NCBI GenBank assembly: GCA_937928545.1
Contig: CALGJQ010000036.1
Span: forward strand, 62,001-126,000
Length of the DNA stretch: 64,000 bases
Source: an uncultured Verrucomicrobiales bacterium
Lineage (GTDB): Bacteria > Verrucomicrobiota > Verrucomicrobiia > Verrucomicrobiales > Akkermansiaceae
Reading direction: 5' to 3'
Part shown: positions 59,505-64,000 of the stretch, piece after piece
Position numbering within the stretch: position 1 is the first letter of the stretch
Layout of the letters: each line of letters starts with the position of its first letter
Notes under the pieces: model-generated
What the model was told of the DNA's origin: nothing
The model's input: only the letters and a program-made list of their open reading frames with translations
The model's database searches: none
Program-made: the position numbers and the translations under genes

Positions 59505-60107
59505 ATGAAATCCACTAGAATCCCCAAATCATCATTATCAGAAGTTGCTCAGCCAGCGAATCCTCTCTCGCGAGGTTTTTCTCCAATTCAGGAAACTAAG
59601 ATTGATGGGAAAGTTAGGGTTGAAGATATTAGTCGTAAAGTCTCTGAGGTTTGTGCGGATGATGATGGGGTGGCTTTACGCTTAAAAGATGAGTTTTCGG
59701 AGGAATTGATCGCTTCGGTGGTGAAGGAATGTCGGGAAATGGTCTCGGAAAACTCCATGACGAGCGAGAATTGGACGGCAATTAGAGGTTTTTTGAGCGA
59801 TGAGCTCTGGGAATTTAGTCGGCTGAAGGAAGAATTAGTCCAAGCTGAGCGGAAATGTGGGATGGTGCAGCAAAAAGCGAGTGAGATTTCCGAGTTTGGT
59901 AAATCTGGGAACGGTGACGAGATGAAGAATCGTCTGATGGCTTGTGCGATGCTGCTGGCAGAAACTGAGATGCGCCGAGACAATCTTTCGGAGCGGATCT
60001 CGATGATTATTGATCAGTTTACGAAGAAGATTTTGTCAGATTTGACTGGGAGCGAAGCGCACACTGGGTTGGAGTTGAGGCTGCGTGCTGTTTTCGGAAG
60101 CCTCTAA
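59505..60107 (+). CDS. Coiled-coil protein of unknown function
   Basis: A 200-residue charged helical protein with a disordered N-terminus (TRIPKSSLSEVAQPANPLSR) and long coiled-coil-like segments rich in E, K, L and M (VKECREMVSENSMTSENWTA, EFSRLKEELVQAERK). It has no leader or membrane span. The family is not recognised. It is divergent from the winged-helix gene, and the pair may be functionally linked (inference). Confidence 0.55.
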   Translation: MKSTRIPKSSLSEVAQPANPLSRGFSPIQETKIDGKVRVEDISRKVSEVCADDDGVALRLKDEFSEELIASVVKECREMVSENSMTSENWTAIRGFLSDELWEFSRLKEELVQAERKCGMVQQKASEISEFGKSGNGDEMKNRLMACAMLLAETEMRRDNLSERISMIIDQFTKKILSDLTGSEAHTGLELRLRAVFGSL

Positions 60108-60118
60108 CTTAGACTTTC

Positions 60119-60547
60119 CTAATCCCCATTTTGGTGTTCTTGCACGGCACGGTGGATATCGCCGTGAAGGGTCACGCGGCAAACTCGGGGTGTGCCCAGT
60201 TCGTAGAGAAATTGCTGACCGAGAAAGGTCTTTTGGTGTTTTACGAGGCGAATCGCGGACCAGGGGAAAAAGAGAGGGGGATGGCAAATGCGAAAGATGG
60301 GGAAGACGGCCATATGGATACCGGCTGGGCTGGTGTGAAAGGTGATGCAGCCTCGGTATCTTCCAAAGCGTCCTAAGATGATGCTTTGTCCGGGGTAGCG
60401 AGTTCCTTCTGCTGAGCGCCGTGCACGGTTTCGCTTGGCGAGGTCGTTCCAACCGAAGAGGGAGATGATTTTACATGCGGCGATCCAGATGATCGCAAAT
60501 GACCCTACAGAAATGAGGGCAATTGAGATGGTGGCGGAAGCGAGCAT
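60119..60547 (-). CDS. Single-span membrane protein
   Basis: A 142-residue protein with one N-terminal hydrophobic helix (TISIALISVGSFAIIWIAAC), then a basic linker (AKRNRARRSAEGTRYP) and a beta-rich C-terminal domain (HMAVFPIFRICHPPLFFPWS, LGTPRVCRVTL). The family is not recognised. It follows the DUF4112 gene by 12 bases on the same strand, so the two are probably co-transcribed and perhaps form one membrane complex. Confidence 0.55.
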   Translation of the reverse strand: MLASATISIALISVGSFAIIWIAACKIISLFGWNDLAKRNRARRSAEGTRYPGQSIILGRFGRYRGCITFHTSPAGIHMAVFPIFRICHPPLFFPWSAIRLVKHQKTFLGQQFLYELGTPRVCRVTLHGDIHRAVQEHQNGD

Positions 60548-60559
60548 GATGAATTCAAT

Positions 60560-61039
60560 CTAGGTCCAGATCATCCGTGCGCCGTAAAAGGCGACGACTC
60601 CGATAAGCGAAAAGACAATGGCGACGACTGCAATGAGAATGAAGACGGGGCCCCAGCCGGCGCTTTCGGCTTCTTCGCCGTGAGTTTCATCGAGATGGGC
60701 GCGGAGGAGGGTGTGGTTGCGGCTGTTTGATTTATACCAGAAGGAAAAGAGGTCGCCGAGAATGGGGATGGCACCGACGAGGGCGTTGAGGGTCCAATTG
60801 GCCATCATGCGAAGATAGACGCTTTTGGGGACGTTCTTTTTTGCGCCCGCCGCGAGGAGGGTGAGGCCAGCGGTGGAGGTGGCGAAGTCGCCGAACCAAG
60901 GAATGAGGCCGATGATGGGGTCGAGGCCGATTCGTTTTTCGGTGCCGGGGATTTTAATGAAATCATCGAGGAGAAAAGCGACCCACTTTGAAATGGTGGC
61001 TTTGATCTTGGGTTGATCCTTCTTCTCTTCGCTTAGCAC
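60560..61039 (-). CDS. DUF4112 membrane protein
   Basis: A 159-residue protein with the DUF4112 signature IGLDPIIGLIPWFGDFA and NALVGAIPILGDLFSFWYKS, plus a C-terminal span (PVFILIAVVAIVFSLIGVVA). Members are small membrane proteins of unknown role. It is the first gene of a two-gene unit with the single-span membrane protein. Upstream is the FKBP gene, about 80 bases away on the same strand. Confidence 0.85.
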   Translation of the reverse strand: MLSEEKKDQPKIKATISKWVAFLLDDFIKIPGTEKRIGLDPIIGLIPWFGDFATSTAGLTLLAAGAKKNVPKSVYLRMMANWTLNALVGAIPILGDLFSFWYKSNSRNHTLLRAHLDETHGEEAESAGWGPVFILIAVVAIVFSLIGVVAFYGARMIWT

Positions 61040-61118
61040 GCCTTAGAATTACTCTTTTCTGAAGTTTCGCAAAAGCGGGAATGTTAGGAAATGTGATTTC
61101 GAAAGAGAGCTGAGATCG

Positions 61119-61553
61119 CTATTGGCGGAAGTCGATGAGCTCGATGTCGAAGATGAGTTCGCCACCGGGTTTGCCGCCGCTGGGGTTTTCTCCGTAGGCG
61201 AGTTTGGCGGGAATCCAGAAGCGACGTTTTTCGCCACGGGTCATGAGTTGGAGTCCTTCGGTCCAGCCATCGATGACTTGGTCGAGAGGGAATTCGGAGG
61301 GTTTGCCGCGTGGGATGGAGCTGTCGAAAACTTTGCCATCGAGCGTCATGCCGGTGTAGTGCGCGGTGACGGTGGAGAGGGAGTTGGGAGTGGGGCCGCC
61401 GTTTCCAGGGCGGAGGACTTTTGATTTCAGGCCGGTGTAGGTTTGGGTGACGCCGGCTGGGAGGGGGACTTTTTTGGGAGGTTCCTTCATTTGATGATTG
61501 CAGGAAGAGAGGGTGAGAATTGCGAGGAGGGGGAGGGTTTTGCGACCGGACAT
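61119..61553 (-). CDS. FKBP-type peptidyl-prolyl isomerase lipoprotein
   Basis: A 144-residue protein with a lipobox leader (TLPLLAILTLSSCNH), so it is probably an outer-membrane or periplasmic lipoprotein. The FKBP domain shows VTAHYTGMTLDGKVFDSS, the P-x-E-F-x-L-x-x-V-I-x-G-W region (EFPLDQVIDGWTEGL), RRFWIPAKLAYGE, and the final LIFDIELIDF. It catalyses proline cis/trans isomerisation during folding of exported proteins. Confidence 0.93.
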   Translation of the reverse strand: MSGRKTLPLLAILTLSSCNHQMKEPPKKVPLPAGVTQTYTGLKSKVLRPGNGGPTPNSLSTVTAHYTGMTLDGKVFDSSIPRGKPSEFPLDQVIDGWTEGLQLMTRGEKRRFWIPAKLAYGENPSGGKPGGELIFDIELIDFRQ

Positions 61554-61624
61554 GAAGGGAGAATGGGGCTTTGGAGGAGGGAATCAATGATTGGTTTCGA
61601 TGCGGGCCTGTGCGAGCTTGGGGG

Positions 61625-62827
61625 ATGAGGCGATTTTTTAGAGCGGGAGCGTGCTTGGCGATGAGTGTGGGGTCGATGTGGGCCAAGCCGATGAAGGTTT
61701 ACGTTCTAACGGGGCAGTCGAATATGGAAGGGCATGCAAAGATTTCTTCTTTCGATCACATTGGGATGGATCCGAAGACGGCCCCGATTTTAAAAAAGAT
61801 GCGGGATGCGAAAGGGGAGCCGCGCGTTTTGGATGATGTTTATATTAGCTACCGAACCGGGAAAGAGGAAGATGCGCCGGGGGTGGGGAAGCTGACGGCG
61901 GGATTTGGTTCGCGGAGGGTTGCGACCGAGGATGGAGGCAAGATCGGACCGGAGTTCACCTTTGGAATTTATGCGAGGAAGTTGGCGGGAGAGCCGATTC
62001 TAATTATTAAGGCGGCGTGGGGAGGGAAGTCGATCCACACCGATTTCCGTCCACCGAGCGCGGGGCCATATGAATTTAACGAGTCGGAGTTAGCGAAGTT
62101 TGAGAAGCAGGGAAAGGACTTGGCTGAGGTCAAGGCGGAGAGGGAAAAGAAGACGGGAGTGTATTATCGAATGATGATGGAGCACGTGAAAGCGGTGCTG
62201 GCTGATCCGGGCAAGGTGCATCCCGGCTACGATAAAGAAGAAGGGTATGAGCTTGCGGGGATGGTTTGGTTTCAGGGGTGGAATGACATGGTGGCGGGTG
62301 ACGTTTATCCAAAGCGAGGAGAGGCGGGAGGCTACGACAAGTATAGCGAGGTTTTGGCGCACTTTATTCGCGACGTGCGGAAGGACTTGGGGGTTCCCAA
62401 GTTGCCCTTTGTCATCGGGGTGATGGGAACGAGCGGCCCGACTAAGGACTATGGAAAGAATCAACAGCGCTACAAAGCGACTCACCAAAACTTCCGTGAT
62501 GCGATGGCGGCTCCGGCATCGATGCCAGAATTTAAAGGGAACGTGACGGCGGTTTTGACCGAGAATTATTGGGATCCGGAGCTGGATGAAGTTTCCGAGA
62601 AGAAGAATGTGCTGAATTCGAAAGAGAAGGAGCTTCGTAAGGAGGGAGTTTCGAAAAAAGAGATCGCGGAGACGATGGAGAAGCTCCGCGCGGAAATTTA
62701 CAGTGAGCGTGACTTGAGGCTTTTAGAAGGAATCACGAACGCCGATTACCACTACAAAGGTTCTGGCAAGATCATGGCGCAGATCGGCAAGGCTTTTGCG
62801 GAAGCAGTGCACGACTTGGGTCAGTAA
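61625..62827 (+). CDS. Secreted SASA-domain (sialate O-acetylesterase-like) esterase
   Basis: A 400-residue SGNH-type carbohydrate esterase with a signal peptide (MRRFFRAGACLAMSVGSMWA). The catalytic GQSNMEG motif is near residue 30, and the block with the remaining triad includes IKAAWGGKSIHTDFRPP and VWFQGWNDM. Members remove acetyl groups from sugars, not only from sialic acid, which is not expected here. The start ATG 61625 gives the signal peptide; an earlier in-frame ATG at 61571 does not. Confidence 0.9.
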   Translation: MRRFFRAGACLAMSVGSMWAKPMKVYVLTGQSNMEGHAKISSFDHIGMDPKTAPILKKMRDAKGEPRVLDDVYISYRTGKEEDAPGVGKLTAGFGSRRVATEDGGKIGPEFTFGIYARKLAGEPILIIKAAWGGKSIHTDFRPPSAGPYEFNESELAKFEKQGKDLAEVKAEREKKTGVYYRMMMEHVKAVLADPGKVHPGYDKEEGYELAGMVWFQGWNDMVAGDVYPKRGEAGGYDKYSEVLAHFIRDVRKDLGVPKLPFVIGVMGTSGPTKDYGKNQQRYKATHQNFRDAMAAPASMPEFKGNVTAVLTENYWDPELDEVSEKKNVLNSKEKELRKEGVSKKEIAETMEKLRAEIYSERDLRLLEGITNADYHYKGSGKIMAQIGKAFAEAVHDLGQ

Positions 62828-62869
62828 ACTCGGAGAGTTGGAGGGAGTTGGGGCGCGAGCGAGTGCGCG

Positions 62870-63523
62870 CTACAGTTCCTTGATGCGGAGGTTGCGGAAC
62901 TTGTAGGTCTGGCCTTTTTCGCCGTGGTGCTGGATGCCGATGGGGCCGCTGGCATCCTTATCGTCTGTGACATCGGTGGTGACGACGCCGTTGACTTCGA
63001 CCTTGAGTGAGTTGCCTTGGCAGGTGATGCGGTAGGTGTTCCAGTCGTTGCGTTTGAAGGTGTCTCCGGCGCGTTCGCGGAAGGCGGCTTCGCTGTCCTT
63101 GTCGCCTTTGATGGGGCTGATGAACCACAGGCGGCGGCCTTCGTCGTAGAGTCCGCCGGACCAGTTGCGGTCGGAGCCATCGACTTCAGTTTGGTAGCCG
63201 TAAACTCTGTTGGGCTTGACGTGGGCGCGGAACATGAAGCCGGAGTTTGCAGTGCCAGCGGGAAGAAGAATATCGCCCTCGAAGACGAAGTCGGAGTAGG
63301 TTTTTTCGGTGACGAGGAAGAACTTCTTATCACCGATGAGGTGGAGTTCGCCATCGACCACTTCGGCCGTTCCCCATTCGTAGGGATTGTTCCAGCCGTC
63401 GGTGGATTTGCCATCAAAGAGGTCGGTCCATTCGTCGACAGGAGGGGAGTCGACGGTGGCGTCTTCTTCCTTCTTGCAGGATGAAAAAAGGAGGACGAAA
63501 GGTAAGAGGAGAAGTGGCTTCAT
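62870..63523 (-). CDS. DUF1080 lipoprotein (3-keto-disaccharide hydrolase family)
   Basis: A 217-residue protein with a lipobox leader (LLLLPFVLLFSSCKK), so it is probably lipid-anchored. The DUF1080 domain is seen in WTDLFDGKSTDGW, FVFEGDILLPAGTANSGFMF, GYQTEVDGSDRNWSGGLYDE, RNDWNTYRITCQG and the final YKFRNLRIKEL. It converges on the SASA gene; both are secreted carbohydrate-directed proteins and may act on the same substrates (inference). Confidence 0.9.
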   Translation of the reverse strand: MKPLLLLPFVLLFSSCKKEEDATVDSPPVDEWTDLFDGKSTDGWNNPYEWGTAEVVDGELHLIGDKKFFLVTEKTYSDFVFEGDILLPAGTANSGFMFRAHVKPNRVYGYQTEVDGSDRNWSGGLYDEGRRLWFISPIKGDKDSEAAFRERAGDTFKRNDWNTYRITCQGNSLKVEVNGVVTTDVTDDKDASGPIGIQHHGEKGQTYKFRNLRIKEL

Positions 63524-63783
63524 GGGCGGAGATTAAGAGATGGAAAGCGAATGAGGAGAATTATTTCTTTAGATGGGGGCTCTTGATTTCGGACGTTTTT
63601 CCTAGTCTGAAGTCTGTTTGATGATGGAAAATCACCTTTCTGTCCAAAAAAGGTCCCTTTCTCGGAAATTTTCCCCTATCGGGAAATGAATTTTATGGGA
63701 TGTTGTGTGGAGTTGATGGCTGCGCCTGAGGATCAAGCTTTCCACCGCATCTATTCTCTAGTCCCCCAGTTCACCCTATATTT

Positions 63784-64000
63784 ATGTCGTCTCCTGTAGA
63801 AAAAGGTATGCTCAAATGCGAAGAGGATCCGCAGGTGTCGAAGCGCGCAGTGAGTTCAGTTTCGGGCAAGGAGCTGGGACTTCCAGAGGTGTCGTATGAT
63901 TTTCGGGGCGACCGTTTTTGGCGAAAAATTCCCGGTTGGGGTGAGGTGACGGCGGCGGAATTTGGGGATTATGCATGGCAGCAGCGAAACAGTGTGACTT
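63784..64000 (+). CDS. KamA/lysine 2,3-aminomutase-like protein (5' part only)
   Basis: From ATG 63784 the frame is open to the right edge (72 codons). After a variable N-terminus it reads YDFRGDRFWRKIPGWGEVTA and FGDYAWQQRNSVT, which matches the N-terminal segment of KamA-family radical-SAM aminomutases (W-x-x-x-x-W and the W-Q-x-x-N element). The radical-SAM cluster would be beyond the edge, so this is a family call only. The 260-base gap before it (63524-63783) has no other gene; it carries a TTTCCC-CTATC-GGGAAA palindrome at 63670-63686 that could be a promoter or operator. Confidence 0.75.
   Translation, partial: MSSPVEKGMLKCEEDPQVSKRAVSSVSGKELGLPEVSYDFRGDRFWRKIPGWGEVTAAEFGDYAWQQRNSVT

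Noticed and set aside
1-64000. CRISPR arrays, tRNA or rRNA genes, and complete insertion sequences.
   Set aside because: I saw no regularly spaced repeats, no T-loop or acceptor-stem patterns, and no transposase. A tRNAscan or Rfam search would be needed to exclude small RNAs.

Overview
The window reads as a chromosomal segment of a heterotrophic verrucomicrobium of the Akkermansiaceae/Rubritaleaceae type (inference). Supporting families are a PVC-type membrane-bound dehydrogenase with a C-terminal CxxCH haem motif, CRTAC/ASPIC-UnbV proteins, two DUF1080 proteins, a PEP-CTERM protein, a Ser/Thr kinase opposite a sigma factor, a sialate O-acetylesterase-like protein and a LacI-regulated sugar cluster. 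Most genes share one G-rich codon style. The restriction-modification (R-M) cassette at about 5.25-7.6 kb is visibly AT-richer and looks acquired.

Layout. 0-5 kb: SDR oxidoreductase (runs off the left edge), FAD/Fe-S dehydrogenase and beta-lactamase-fold hydrolase. 5-7.6 kb: a small gene whose translationally coupled downstream frame stops after 19 codons, directly against a type II R-M pair. 7.6-10.6 kb: NAD+ synthetase and a trypsin-like protease among short repeats. 10.7-15.7 kb: aldo/keto reductase, then DapA-like enzyme, LacI regulator, sugar isomerase and Gfo/Idh dehydrogenase, probably a sugar-acid catabolic operon. 16-19.6 kb: L-aspartate oxidase, an acetyltransferase, small membrane proteins and a frameshifted small gene. 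19.7-31.8 kb: a haem/NPCBM secreted dehydrogenase, tandem GspG-like proteins, a GlcD-like oxidase, DUF1080, rhomboid, mutarotase, thioredoxin, RdgB and a shortened rhamnosidase-like protein. 31.9-36.6 kb: a CRTAC protein split by one in-frame UGA, and a PEP-CTERM protein. 36.8-42.3 kb: glycoside hydrolase, deacetylase and beta-helix protein.

42.4-45.2 kb holds the conserved yidC-yidD-rnpA-rpmH block. 45.4-53.9 kb carries secreted proteins, the kinase/sigma pair, and an operon joining a FadL-type porin, an alpha-oxoamine synthase and a lipoprotein. 54-64 kb holds trpB, an AbrB/Doc toxin-antitoxin pair, purN, the pyruvate dehydrogenase E2 subunit behind an intrinsic terminator, several uncharacterised genes, an FKBP, a SASA-type esterase, a DUF1080 lipoprotein and the start of a lysine 2,3-aminomutase-like gene.

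The most interesting signals are the single in-frame UGA in the CRTAC-redoxin-TPR gene, followed at once by a GC hairpin with a GGUCG loop; the R-M insertion beside a truncated coupled gene; and the FadL/alpha-oxoamine synthase operon. I recognised no tRNA, rRNA, CRISPR array, prophage or complete insertion sequence.
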